A DNA stretch of 64,000 nt from the NCBI GenBank assembly GCA_009617715.1, contig VTFK01000152.1, positions 2,757,617 to 2,821,616 of the forward strand, given 5' to 3'. How positions within the stretch are numbered: position 1 is the first letter of the stretch; each line of letters begins with the position of its first letter. Below, in pieces: positions 13,119 to 24,736 of the stretch. A program made the position numbers and the translations under genes. The stretch comes from Plectrocnemia conspersa. Taxonomy: Eukaryota > Arthropoda > Insecta > Trichoptera > Polycentropodidae. The notes under the pieces were generated by a model. That model saw nothing but the letters and a program-made list of their open reading frames with translations. It ran no database searches and was not told where the DNA came from.

Positions 13119-13270
13119 TAAGCGCGTGCGGTGAGATACGTTCACTTTCGCTGAGTGAGAGATAAGGGCGCGCATCACATGCGTTCTGCACGCCAACTTC
13201 TTCTCACTCACTCTCGTCACTTAACACGCGAGTGACCGAAAGGGAATATATCTCACCTTACGCGTCTTAT
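13119..13270. mobile_element. Short palindromic element related to the module in copies C and D
   Basis: The ends form imperfect inverted repeats: CGCGTGCGGTGAGATACGTT on the left, and on the reverse strand of the right end CGCGTAAGGTGAGATATATT. The right half contains CTCTCGTCACTTAACACGCG followed by a CCGAAAGGGAATATATCTC tract. This is the reverse complement of a segment found inside the Harbinger-like copies C (about 40240-40295) and D (about 46408-46465). It is probably a separate tiny non-autonomous element. Confidence 0.65.
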
Positions 13271-15302
13271 CTGTGACGCAGTAAAAAAATACTGTGAAGC
13301 AGTACTAAATCGAAAATAGGCACGTATATAATATATTCTTCATTAAGAAAATGTTTAAAAAATTTAAATATTTTAAATATTACTGTTATGTACGCTTAAA
13401 GATATAATATATTGTATAAGCTTGAATATATAAGGAATCAAGTGGTTTAAATATCATATAAACATATAATATAATATATTACATATACGATATATTATTT
13501 ACGATGAACATCGAGTTGAATAATAATTCATAGGATCCTATTAAATTGAAGAAAATATATCAAATCCAATTTCAATTTCAACCTTCCATTTACTCCAAAA
13601 AAGGTGCTTTGTGATCTGAATTTTTTTATCAGATAAAAAGGCTTTCCATATCAATGATCACATGCTTGAGATTTTTAATGTCCTCTGCTTCCGAGAGCGA
13701 TAAATCGTATTGATCAAAATGTAATAATGTAAAATTATTTCAATTTGAGAAGCTCTGCCTCTGTCGAATAATATAATTTATGTTAATTTCAGGCACGTAC
13801 GCCAGAGGTCCCTGAAAAGTTTTTACGACCTTTGACGTCCTCTGGCCGGTCTGCGCGAGGAGAGAGATTTAGTACCAACGACACTATTATATCGTCCCTT
13901 ATCACCAGCGATGGAATCAGATCCGACTGATGAGAGTTTTATGAGATCATGAGGCGTTTGCCTCGTTCCCACGGGCAATCAATCTCCTCCGGCGAATGAC
14001 TCTGTGCAATTTCAGCGTCTGACGTCCGTCAATTGTCCGACACTTTTCGGCCATAATGAAAACTGACGCGGCAAAACATTCACATTTTTATATACCCTTT
14101 TATTGCATACCATATATTTTTATGTGCGTTTTTTTTTTTGACAATATCCATGTTATATTTTGGTATGGCAATAGTTTTTATATTGGTATTTTGGATCTAA
14201 TGGATAAGTTCGATCTTCATCTATGTGTGCTCGGAGAAGATTGGGTCGCTGATGGATTCCGAGAATGTATTTCCTCTATCCTTTGCTTTGTATTCATTGA
14301 GAATCAACATGTCTTTACTTAGATTTTAAATTGAAAAACAAAAAAAGGAGAGACAATAGATCGATATCAATGAGTATAAGTATACCTATCTAATGTTTTT
14401 CTATCATAATTTAGAGAAAACATAATAATTCACAAAAAATATTATCATAACATGTATTATACATAAGTCAAAAATATCATATAAATAGTTATATGATATT
14501 TTTGATTTATGTATAATACATGTTATGATAATAATATCTGTTTTTCTTCATGAATTTTTAAAGCGAAGTACAATTGTTTAGTTTGTGATAATGGCTGCCA
14601 TTTCAAAAAATATAGTGTATCAAGCTACTTTACTAAATTAATCTAGATATTTACAAAATCTATTTTAAAATCAAAAAAAAAATTAAAAAATAATTATACT
14701 TTGATAAAATAAGCCCTAGAAAAAAGTAGAAAGCGTTTTATTAAAATAAAATTTTAATTTAATTAGAATTAAAAAAACATTATTTTTATTTTCAGTAATG
14801 TATGTAGGCATTCTGATTTTTCGAGAAATTTTGATGAATAAAAAAATGTATGTATTAAAGTACATATTGCAGATACATTAAAATCAAACATCCTCTTTTT
14901 TTTTGTTAAAAAAAATCGGCCGTGGGAAAATTCCTCTCGTTTCGTATTGTGTTGATTTAAACGACAATAAAGCTTTAAATAGGCGTTGTTAATTATTTTT
15001 AATTATTTTCCATTAATTCGTAAGATATTGGTTTTCTTACACTACTCTCTGTAATACTGAAAGAAGTGTCTTTCTCTAATGTTGCGCCAATGATAAATTA
15101 TTAATTTCTCTAATGTCGCGAATTCGTCAAGTCATTAAAAAATCTGCGATTAATTTCTTTCCACATTTTACATATTTCTGCTTTTTAAGAACAATTAAAG
15201 AAATCAATATTTTTTGACTGGTGAATGATTATGGATTTTGCAAATATTTAATTAATGACATTCGATTAAATATTTTTTTTTTAATTGCCCGTTGAAATTT
15301 CT
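13271..15302. other. AT-rich DNA, no gene recognised
   Basis: Apart from the hairpin at 14441-14532, I see no gene, RNA or clear repeat. The part 13790-14050 is GC-richer and carries no convincing frame. An 88-codon frame at 14056-14322 has no recognisable product. Confidence 0.55.
14441..14532. repeat. Near-perfect 92-bp hairpin
   Basis: Two arms of 43 bp are reverse complements with one mismatch around a 6-bp loop, AATAGT. The left arm starts ATTATCATAACATGTATTAT and the right arm ends with its complement. Both arms are extremely AT-rich. It could be a tiny MITE or a hairpin RNA precursor. The near-perfect arm match suggests a recent origin or correction between arms. Confidence 0.85.
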
Positions 15303-15740
15303 AGCCTAGCTCAGAATTGATATTTTCCGATTGTCTTAACAAAATATTTAAGGCCCTTCTGGCTGTCAATAATAATCATGAGACAATTGTCAATAACAGC
15401 TGTTACTATTTTACAAAAGCTATACACAAAAAATTTTTTTTTTGGAATCGGATCGAAAAAGAAAAATACCCCTAAATCGATATGCATTATGCCAATTCTT
15501 AAATCACCAAAGCAAAGATAAAGCCGCCGGCCGGTTAGAGTAATAGAAAATCGAAAAAAAATGTAGGTCATTGAAATACTTTTGGTCTTCCGAAAAAGTA
15601 TGCATATTTTCAAACATCTGGCACAAACACCTTCGGAAAAATGTATTATCTGAATGTCTTCTTTTATTATATAGGCAAAAAAATGGCGATTTCGAGTATT
15701 AAAAATTTGTAAACAATTTTTTGTCATTCCCAGACCCCTA
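15303..15740 (+). pseudogene. Broken coding sequence of an unidentified repeated protein
   Basis: One plus-strand frame from about 15304 reads as protein with a handful of stops. Segments include FSDCLNKIFKALLAVNNN, NNSCYYFTKAIHKKFF and KKYAYFQTSGTNTFGKMY. The DNA around 15593-15630 (AAAAGTATGCATATTTTCAA and on through a GGCACAA box) recurs on the minus strand at 33055-33095, in a second broken coding stretch. That makes a repeated, probably transposon-derived gene more likely than chance. An open minus-strand frame of 138 codons covers the same bases; I take it to be the antisense shadow. I cannot name the family. Confidence 0.4.
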
Positions 15741-16250
15741 TTAAAACCTTCTTTTTGTTCAATTCTCAGGGGATCAATAATTATTGCATCTCAAAAACAA
15801 AACATTTTTTAATTTTATTTTTGTATTTTAATTTTTATAATAAAACAATTAAATTTTTAGCGTAGTTAAAATTATTTTTTTTTTTTATAGCCGCCAATTT
15901 CAAACAAATATTACAGATTTTATTTTGAGGCAACTACGATTTCAAAAACTGTTATATTCCTTATAATTATATATATTTTTCATTTTAATTACTATAGTTA
16001 AACATGTTTTATTTTCTTCTCTGTGATTTATTTATACAAATATATGACTTTTTATTCACCGCCATTTTGAAACAAAATGGTGGAACAGGCTGCCTAACAA
16101 ACTTATTCGTGATATTCATAAGGTATATTTTTTAAAGTAGCATATCTATGTGATTAAAACTACAACAGTCAACTGGAGATATTCGATAATATTTCATTTA
16201 AATATTTTTAAGTCGCATTATGAGTCATTTTGCGATAGGTAATATTCTTA

Positions 16251-17221
16251 TGCCTGCACTATACTCTCTGGAAGTTGGCCAAGGTTGGCCAAGAACGGAG
16301 AATGTAGTGGGTTACTTCGGTCGAGTTCGGTTCTGCCCGCTCTAAAATCTCTCGGAAGTTGTCCGAGGTTACCGAGAACGAGAGGTAAAGTGGGGGTAAT
16401 TCAATCGACTTGGCTAGCTTCGAGCGCTTCCATACATTGTCGGCAAACGGACCGAAGTCAAAGAAACTCGGTTCAATTCCAGTATGCGCGTAGGCGTCCT
16501 ATGATCAACACGCATGTCAAGCGCTGCATCGTAGTCACGTGGTCAAGTTATAATACTACATGCTTATCGGGGACTTCAACAGACTCTTACTGATGTCTTT
16601 CAATATTTTAAGGCACCAAAAGGGATTAATTATATTTTTAATAGTATATTCTTCTAACAGATATCATTATTATATTTTTTTCATATAAAATTAAATAATG
16701 AAAAAATAATTAGTGATACTTGATTTTGTTAAAAAAATCGTTTCGAATATCCTTATGTATTTTCCTAGATCGTTTTATATAAATGTCACACCATAACGAA
16801 TTCTTATTTAGAATCGATGGCGACAAATTCTAGGATAGTCACAGATGTGGTGTTCGTATTCTGAAGTATAATTTTTATGCCTTATGGCATTTTGCAAAAG
16901 TCGACAAAGATTTTGCGTAAATTAAATATGTACGACCGAAAAGTTTTCACTGATATTGTATTGGTGACTGCCCACACAAACTTTTACAATTATCAGTAGC
17001 GTAATTTCAATAATATGACAATTTAAAAATTGCGATTATTTGGCACATTTTTCGATCGCGCGCAAATATGCCAGCTGTACATGACAGCAGCCGCCATGCG
17101 GACGTCATTCACGCCCGCCGTCCGGACGGCATATGAAATTTGTGGCTGTGTGGCCGTTACTCGGAAGTCGACTTCAGTTAAACTTCGGTTCGGACAACTT
17201 CCAGAGAGTGTAGTGCAAGCA
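16251..17221 (+). mobile_element. Harbinger-like non-autonomous element, copy B (complete, short form)
   Basis: This 971-bp element is bounded by inverted repeats of about 27 bp: TGCCTGCACTATACTCTCTG on the left, and TGCTTGCACTACACTCTCTG reading in from the right. It is flanked by a direct TTA duplication (16248-16250 and 17222-17224). A TWA 3-bp duplication with short terminal repeats is the hallmark of the PIF/Harbinger superfamily; the assignment is by that signature alone. A second copy of the terminal motif (CTCTCGGAAGTTGTCCGAGG) lies about 95 bp inside the left end. This copy lacks the roughly 115-bp internal module of copies C and D. No transposase is encoded. Confidence 0.85.
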
Positions 17222-17224
17222 TTA

Positions 17225-19566
17225 AGAAATATACCTAAAAATTAGAATATGAGAATAGCTTAAAATAAATTAGAGGAAATTGTACATAAATTAATTAATA
17301 ATTCTAAAAAACTGATTACAGTTTTTATTACCAGACAAAAAATTCGAACCCTTTCACTAACAATACACCGTTTTGTCACTGTTAAAACTCTAAATTAACA
17401 AATATTATTATTAATAATAATGGTTACTACGGTTGGTCACTCCCAAGGATAACCGTCTTTAAAGTCAAAGTCGAATAATCCAAAGCTCTCAAATTGTTTG
17501 GACACCAAGGACGTGACAAATGGAATAGTTTTCATCACCTTCAATAAAAGTATAATTTATTTCTGTATCATACATATATGATATCAATAAAAGTAGTGAA
17601 AAATATCTACTTTAGAGATAACCATCTAATTCCAAATTGATAAAATGTTGATGAAATACGAATTGCTCATCTGAAATGTTTTCCTAACAACTTTGATTGA
17701 ATGGAGCAAAGGGTGGTTAAGGTAAGGGGCGGTTTCAGGGGAAAAACTACCAGAATTGGCACGTGATTTATAAAAACACATCCCTTGCAAGTCACCGTGG
17801 AGCCTCCCTCGTGACCCTACGCCGCAATATCCGTTATTAAGTTGAGTCGACAAGGATCCTTGCTCGTGACAGGCGTGCCCCGACCGGTCATTTATCAAAA
17901 TACCGGCCTAGACAGGACCGTGAAAACTCTTCTATTGATCCTGATATCTTGCGATGAAAAACTTAGTCCTTTAAGGCGGATAATCGAGCTGAATCATTCG
18001 TCCGCATGTTGAAATATTCCGTAAGATAAGCGAATTAAACACACACAGTATTGTGTCGAGTCACGGTGTAATATCGTTTATTGGATAATAAAGTACAACA
18101 ATAACGCTTATGTGTGTTTCCATTGTTAGTTAGGTGAGAATGAATGTGTGAGTAAATAATTTGTCAAATAATATTACTCTGTAATGCAACGAAACGGATC
18201 CATTATCTGGCGTCATATACTCCTTATTGTTGCAGATAAATAAATAAAAAATATTTAATACGGATTAAGGGTTGTAACTGTATTTGTATCAACTCAATGA
18301 AGCACTTTTTAAAGTTACATAAATTATATCTTAAAATAGTCACCAAGTTCATATTTTGACAAATTAACTGCTCATTTAATCTGACTATGCCACCAAGTTG
18401 GAAGCTTCACAGGACGTGTGTCTGAATAAATGTCGCAGATTTTCATGCAAGGCAAATTTTTATTCAATTTTTTTGGCAAAACGTATGCGAACATTAATCA
18501 CAGGCGGGTGTCGCGACGCCCGTGACATTTCGGTCGACGCAAACTTCGACGATAACCGAACTTGTCCAATATTTCACAAAACACGCGTCGCAAAACCGAT
18601 AATGACGCACCCGACAGACAAAACACTGAACATGATTGACGATTAACGATTAGTTTATTTCTATAAACGTAGATCAAATGTATGACGCGTAATAGTTCAA
18701 TTCTATGTCAATATCATCATCACAAAGTATGAATGCAAAATAGCAAAGTTTGAGGATGTTTTTACAGTTGTAACCATATTGCGTAGCACTAATATTATTT
18801 TAAGCAACCTTTTAGCGTATAAAATTATTGAACCGTTAGCTATTTAATCGACCCTTCGTCTGCTAGATTGAACCTAAGTTTCTGTTTATTTTTGACGTTT
18901 CAAAACAACCCCAGTTCGTCGTCTAGAGAGGACACGTTATTGACTTAAAATTGATTTCTTGCATACAGCGCTCAAAGATGCGCTTAGGGGTTGAGTTTAA
19001 TATTTGTTTTGAAGCAAAGTAATTCACTTTTCTTCGCCCACCACTTCAAACAAGACAGCTCCGCGGCGAATTTACGGTAAAAATCGTTTAATTCAACGTC
19101 AAATTTGTCTGCTTTTCCAACTTTTTGATTATTTGTGTACCAAAAAATTATTAAAAATTTACTACACTTATAAACTGGATTGACAAATTATATTTTAAAA
19201 ATTCCGTCTGGCATAGGCCACAAAGTTTTGTATATAAAAATATATAAAAAAGGTTTTTTGGTTAGATTTTTATATATATTATAAAACATCTGTACTCTAC
19301 TTTTTCTCTAGAATTTTTTTAATTCTTTATATAAAATTTTGTGGTATAATGATTATTGCGAAAACAATAAAAGTGAACTGCTTACCACAAAATTTCGAAC
19401 ATGATGATTGTGGACACAAAAGTTGCAGACTTTTGCTCTATTTTTAGTGATATTATATTTAAAATTTAATAACACTACAATAAACACTATAAAAACAATT
19501 AATTTTAAATTTAAGAAAATATTATAAGGCATTTGCAATACGATAATGCACAAGAATGCACAAGTA
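17225..19566. other. Intergenic or intronic DNA, no gene recognised
   Basis: The stretches 17690-18060 and 18390-18650 are GC-richer than their surroundings. The latter contains an 82-codon frame (18398-18646) with balanced composition but no family I know. Nothing else could be supported. Confidence 0.5.
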
Positions 19567-20617
19567 CAGGCGGCCCTCGACTTTCGCACATAATTGGTTC
19601 CTGAAAATGTGTGCGAATGTTGAATGTTCGAAAGTAGAGGGAAGTATAAAAAAATTGAAATTGTGTGTATTTTAAAATATTTAATTATCAAGTAAATATA
19701 AGATGTTTAAGTGGCGTTTGCGGGTGTTTCCTTTGAAAAGTTATCAAGAGTTAACTGTTTTCCACTATTCTTTTTCTTGTCTTCATATAGTATTTTATAA
19801 CATGCTATGTCTTTATTGATCGCCCTACGCACTTAAGATATGCGTTCTCCATTGGGATCACAATCTTCCATAATATTTAAAAATTTGTCAAGATGCGTGA
19901 AGGCTTCATTCATATTTTTCATTGTTAAAGAGTTTTCCAAAATAAACCTGTCTCATTTATATTAAATATTTGGCTAGAGGAATATTCTCCGTCTTTAATA
20001 ATTTTGGATAGTTAGGAAATAAATTAAATCAGTAAATTTAATAATATGAAAAGAATACCACATTTTAAAATTATAAAATCAACCGTTACTTGCTTGAAAA
20101 GCTGTGTTAAAATCTTTTTTTAATCTATCCTTCCAATCTTTGTGCAAACTAAGAGCCTTTGCTTGAATAATTGAAATACTCGGAGGGACATCTTTTTGAT
20201 GTTGGTCATCGATCCATAATGACAAAGATTTTTCCATTTCATCCATGTTTTTTTTACCGTGTTTTTTAGAAACATATCTTTAAAGATTGTGGAAATATAT
20301 CTTTAATTTCCACAATTTTGAACGTATTCCTTAATTATATTTTTATTTTGCAAAATTGAACATATCGTAGACTTGTTTATCATTCGAACGTCCGATTGAA
20401 GCTAAAGATTCACCGCAATCAGAACTTCTAATAATTTTCTTCTTTATCTCGAATCGTGTGAAGTTTATGAGTCCTTGATTTATTTTTGTTCGTATCAACA
20501 CTGAAGTTTTTCCGTTTCTCACTCATGTTTATTTTTTTTTTTTTTAATAATTTTAATTTAAAAAAAAAATGTTTAATGTGCGAAATAGCGAATTGTGCGA
20601 AAGTTGAGGGCCACCTG
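19567..20617 (-). mobile_element. Pogo/Tigger-type transposon, internally deleted
   Basis: This 1051-bp element is bounded by CAGGCGGCCCTCGACTTTCG on the left and, reading in from the right, CAGGTGGCCCTCAACTTTCG. TA dinucleotides flank both ends (19565-19566 and 20618-20619). TIRs with a CCCTCRACTTTCGCACA core and TA targets are typical of pogo/Tigger members of Tc1-mariner. Inside lies a broken minus-strand transposase in the right order, from N-terminal helix-turn-helix to C-terminal tail, lacking most of the catalytic core. The element is thus both an old autonomous derivative and a likely non-autonomous form. Confidence 0.9.
19707..20526 (-). pseudogene. Pogo/Tigger transposase, decayed, catalytic core deleted
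   Basis: The frame starts MSEKRKNF at 20526. A frameshift leads into FEIKKKIIRSSDCGESLAS and then STICSILQNKNIIKEYVQN, the CENP-B/pogo N-terminal DNA-binding fold. The second DNA-binding region follows with KSLSLWIDDQHQKDVP and SIIQAKALSLHKDW. Next comes QIFNINETGLFWKTL, the first catalytic motif, where the usual Asp is Asn. The sequence then jumps to the C-terminal tail, with EAFTHLDKFLNIMEDCDPNG, VRRAINKDIACYKILYE and QLTLDNFSKET. The second and third catalytic residues are absent. Several stops confirm it is dead. The order of motifs fits Tigger transposases of about 500-600 residues that have lost the middle. Confidence 0.85.
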
Positions 20618-20712
20618 TACATACATATATTTAATTTGTCAGAAACAGAGGTACATAATTCTTTGCGACATGCTTTTACGTGCTAGTATTAATCTAATAA
20701 AAAACAATAAAT

Positions 20713-20938
20713 TTAGTAATAATTTAAGTACATTTCATTGAATCTAGGTACATTTTTATACAAATTCACACCTCTGTACAATATTCCCCTGGCCGTACTT
20801 GTTTTCTTATACCAAACTAACCTTAAATTATCTCTATTTCTAATATTTAATCAATATACTTCTTTATTTCTATTAAATACTTATATATAAACACTTGAAC
20901 ATCTATCTTCAATATTTCTTGAATATTCAATCATTCCA
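20713..20938 (-). pseudogene. Non-LTR retrotransposon reverse transcriptase, C-terminal end
   Basis: One minus-strand frame stays open for about 70 codons to a TAA at 20713-20715. It reads LNIQEILKIDVQVFIYKYL, then IRNRDNLRLVWYKKTSTARG, then ILYRGVNLYKNVPRFNEM. This is the characteristic carboxyl end of jockey/CR1-type insect reverse transcriptases, where an 'FIYK' box is followed by an 'R-N-LRL-Y-KTST' box and 'L-Y-G---Y--VP'. It sits just outside the right end of the pogo element. The upstream part of the protein is not recognisable. It may belong to the same family as the relic at 11297, but they cover different parts, so this cannot be tested here. Confidence 0.8.
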
Positions 20939-23444
20939 AAATATATCAATATTATAGAAACAAAAAATATACAAAGAATTCATTATTTGATATATGCAAG
21001 TATGAATTTTCAGTATTCTCAAACACAACTTAAACACCACAAAAACCCTTTCTTTACAGATTGAACTACGCAATATAAAACAATTTACGTTGTATAAATG
21101 TTTATTGACCTTGGTTCTGATTAAAAATAAAAATAAATGTCCCGAATTTTTGCTATTCGCAATTTTCGTCATCCGGAATTTTTCCGGAAGTTTTCGTGTT
21201 AGCAATTTTATTTCCGATAATCTCATAATCTATTAAAAAAATGCAATTTCTATTCATAAACGTTTTATATATCTTTAGTATTTTTAACAAAGTTTAATTT
21301 GTTAGAACAACCACTATTTTTTTTAAATAAAGTGAATCATGTTGACCAGCAAAGCCCAGATGCTTATAACAAATGTTAAAAACAAGTTTTATGTCGATAT
21401 TATATAAAACCCACAGCAGCTATGATGTCATATTTGACAAAAACATTGTTTTTATTTTAAATGCTTTTTACCTTTTTATTTTTTACAGATTTTTTTAAAA
21501 TTATGTTTAATAAAAACTCCTAACATTTAAAAATAATATGGCAAATCAGACTGGCTAACACTCTTATCCTAAATATTTACAAATTATATTTTTAGAATAA
21601 ATTGCATGTCAATATCAGTAAAACTACGTAAAAAACTCACTTTTTATTTTTATTTTTGAATGATTTTTACCCATTTTTGAGATTTTTAATTTTTTTAGAT
21701 AGCGAACGTTTTGAAGCAAGGTTAAACTAATAAAAATTTTAATTTTTACAAGGTATGCTAAAAATATATATATATACTAAGGGTGTTTTGGTACTAATAG
21801 TCGGTGATACTGCATTGAATCTTATTTTAAAGTTGCATTATGCATCTCTTTCCAATAAGTATATTTCTAAAAAAAACGTTAGGGATTGTTTGATTTTAAA
21901 TCATTTTTATATAGATTTTAAAAGCGCTATCAATATTTGCCACTTGAACAAAATATTCATTACGCCGACGCACGTGATGATCGGAAATTCGGACAAATTA
22001 CTTAGCAGCTTAAAGAAGTTTTTTAAGTATACTCTTCGACACGTCTCGATGTAATCATATCCCAGCATACCTTGCAAGAATTTTGTGAGAAATAAAAATA
22101 TTTAAATTCCTTTACTTTAAACCTTATCTAATAAAGGTGGGCTTGTTACATTTTTTGCTCGGTATTGTGTACTAGGTGATACACATGGCACACAGTATCC
22201 TCGAGCTGTTAAATTGCTGCGCGTATTTCTAGACAAATCCCAACATCTGTGAGGCTTTATTGCATGTGTTTTCTATAAGCTGGTGGAATCTAGGATTCTT
22301 TAAATATGACACCCAAATCCGTTATCACTTCTATACAATAAAGCACATTCTTATTAATTTTATAATTGAATTAAAGTGGTGTTTTTTCTCTAGAAAGGGT
22401 CATAGAAGGAGTTTTTTTAATGCTAAATATTAATTTTGTAAAGAATTATAACGCAGATAGATTAAATTATGGATTGTTACAATCCTCAATGCAAATTATT
22501 TTAAGGAATTGGCGATACAATATTTTTGATTTTTTTACTTACTTTTAAATAATAATACAGACTAGCTATTAAAATAGTTTGCCTCAAAAGAGCAACGATT
22601 TTATCGACAAGAAATTAGAAAACTACCGGAACGATAAAATGAAATCGAGGAGATTACATAATAGAGTCGATTATTATTTATATAATTTCTATAAATAATT
22701 GTTATATCAATAAAATTGTGAAGTCGGAATAACCGCACGAATTTATTGGATAACCTAATTCTATTTCGTGTAAGCTATATTTAGCAATTTATTTAAACGC
22801 ACAATAGCGTTTTTAGTTGGTATATTTGCAGCAGTGACGTTGCGGTCACAAATTTGGAGATCGTGTAGGCTGAGATAAAAAGGAAAAAACATTTATATGA
22901 TACTTTATGTACGGGTTGGTTTTATGCTGTAATTATCCATCCGTCACCGACACGTGCTTTTCATTGTTGGACCACGCAATTTCAACCACGTGCCAGCCTC
23001 GTCATTCCCGATATCAAAACGTTTTTACACCGCCGATAAAATTACATTTGCATTATAAAACGCACACAGGCGTGTTTCGATCGATTTTTCACCAGGTTCG
23101 GGGCGTTTTTGCCATGGGCGCTGCTTTTGTGGTCGAAACGGTTACGCCGTTATTACTGTTTAATAAATTATGTCCGCAAAATGCATTCGGCGTGTACTTT
23201 GTCGCCCTGACGCATTTGATTAACGACTGGTTGCGGTCCTGAAAGGCCTTCTGCAGCAGCCATTATCGGTGTTGCTAGTATTGCACTATTCACAGTTAAT
23301 GGTCAGAGGTGTTTGGTCTTAACGACTGCCTGTTAAGCACATAGTGTAAAGGAAATCATTATATGAAATATTAAACTTATAATCTTGTCGTTCTAAGGCA
23401 TAAATTCCCAAACTTATTTGGCTCACCATCTCTTTTAAAAAAAA
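20939..23444. other. AT-rich DNA then a GC-richer block, no gene recognised
   Basis: A 99-codon frame at 21755-22054 and a 111-codon frame at 22907-23242 (in a GC-richer block) have no recognisable products. The second has balanced composition and might merit a transcript check. A diverged dispersed repeat occupies 22156-22295. Confidence 0.5.
22156..22295 (+). repeat. Dispersed repeat, first copy (pair with 31296-31441)
   Basis: Alignable by eye with 31296-31441 through ordered boxes: GTGATAYA/TATAATACATGGCRCACAG, CCTCRAGCT, an AAATCC box, and GAGGCTTTATTGCATRYGTT. Identity is moderate, so it is an old copy. Function unknown. Confidence 0.6.
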
Positions 23445-23500
23445 GTCGGAAGGACATCTAGAATTTCACAACAGCCACCCTGACTTTCAAAAGTCATAAA
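23445..23500 (+). repeat. Short dispersed repeat, copy 1 of 3 (most diverged)
   Basis: Contains AGAATTTCACAACAGCCACC followed by TGACTTTCAAAAGTCA. It matches the cleaner copies at 24671 and 54007, whose core is ACACCCAGAATTGCACAATA. Confidence 0.6.
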
Positions 23501-23766
23501 TGTTCACAAATTGCTATTAATCACCACTAAAACTACTTAGTACATAAACCTTTAAAGTCGTTAAAAAATATTACAATAGTCTATCATCGGATAATCATAG
23601 TTTTAACTATCATACGTATTAAATGATCGTCTAAATAAAGGCCCAATATATTTTACTAGAGAGGTATTTACTGTTTACAAAATCAGAAATATTTTTAACA
23701 AACTGTATTATATTTAAAACTCATCAGTGATCGATAAATTTTATTTTTTATTATTAAATGTATTTA

Positions 23767-24341
23767 TGACATTTTATAACCATTTTAAGGGGGCTTAGCC
23801 CTAGGGGTGGTTGACCTCGCGGCCAATGAGACTCTTCGGTGAATCCTATTAGATTGTTTATTAAGTTATAATTACAATTTTGACTATGGACGATTACGGC
23901 GTGACGTTTCTCGCGATGAAGGTGTGCAGGTGATGATGTCTCAGGGTTCTGTGGCTGCGTGCGGCGAGTGTCAGGTGTGATCTTCAAGTCTGTCTGTGAG
24001 GGCGCGTGGCTGGTTTCTCCGGATGGCTGCTTGTAGATCTTGGCTCTCTGGTTGTCTGTATCGCTGGCTCTGCTGCCTGGTGACGTCTCTTGTTTCGTGC
24101 CTCAGCCGTCTCGTATTTCGGACCGTCTGCCTTGGGCCATCTGCCCTCTCCTCGTCGGAGTCAGGGCTTATATCCTTTAGGGGGCATCGATCTTCTAGCC
24201 AATCGCTACAGTGACTTCTTAGAATTCGAGAAATCGGATGTTGTGTTTTCGAAAGCAAGTTTTTTGCTTGGCTCCAGACTTTTGAATTCTTCGGAAAGGA
24301 TTTGCATTGTGGTGATTGATTGCGTCCGTACCATTTTGTCA
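23767..24341 (-). mobile_element. Probable solo LTR
   Basis: A sharply bounded GC-rich block of about 575 bp. Read on the minus strand it begins TGACAAAATGG and ends AAAATGTCA, giving the TG...CA ends and short inverted repeats of an LTR. Within it, in order, are a TATA-like GGATATAAGCCCTGACTCC, a long CAG- and CAC-rich leader, an AATAAA near 23857-23865, and a CCCCTAGGGCTAAGCCCCC run before the end. No primer binding site or gag-pol follows, so it would be a solo LTR. A target duplication could not be confirmed. A 123-codon open frame across it is incidental. Confidence 0.5.
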
Positions 24342-24670
24342 CAAAAAGGATTTTCTTAACGACCCGTGTTGTGTGTGATCAAAATAAATCCCTCTTGTGC
24401 CATGATGTTTGTCTCATTGGTAATGAATCAACGTTTTTGGTAACGGTCATTAACAATGAAACAATCGCCTTTTTAAATGTGTCTATATGTGTGGTCGCCA
24501 CACCATTTTATTGAATTTATAAAATATCAATGGTCTGTATTAAGTATAAAATACTTAAATAAACTGTTTAATACTAATAATTGATTGACAGGTTTATATT
24601 TTCGTTGTCTTAACTATTTAAAACATATTTTTTTAGTATAACTATAGAAAACACCAAAACGTGTTACATT

Positions 24671-24736
24671 AAAAATCGGCAGAACACCCAGAATTGCACA
24701 ATAGCCACACAGACTATTGAAAGCCAGCAACTATAT
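24671..24736 (+). repeat. Short dispersed repeat, copy 2 of 3
   Basis: Contains AGAACACCCAGAATTGCACA then ATAGCCACACAGACTATTGA, almost identical to 54007-54062. Confidence 0.8.

Noticed and set aside
15311..15727. 138-codon minus-strand open frame as a gene
   Set aside because: The opposite strand reads as a decayed protein and shares a block with the relic at 33 kb; the minus frame is rich in F, I and K and most likely an antisense shadow.
23971..24342. 123-codon minus-strand frame as a gene
   Set aside because: It lies within the LTR-like block, is rich in R, Q and S as expected of GC-rich leader DNA, and overlaps open frames on the other strand.
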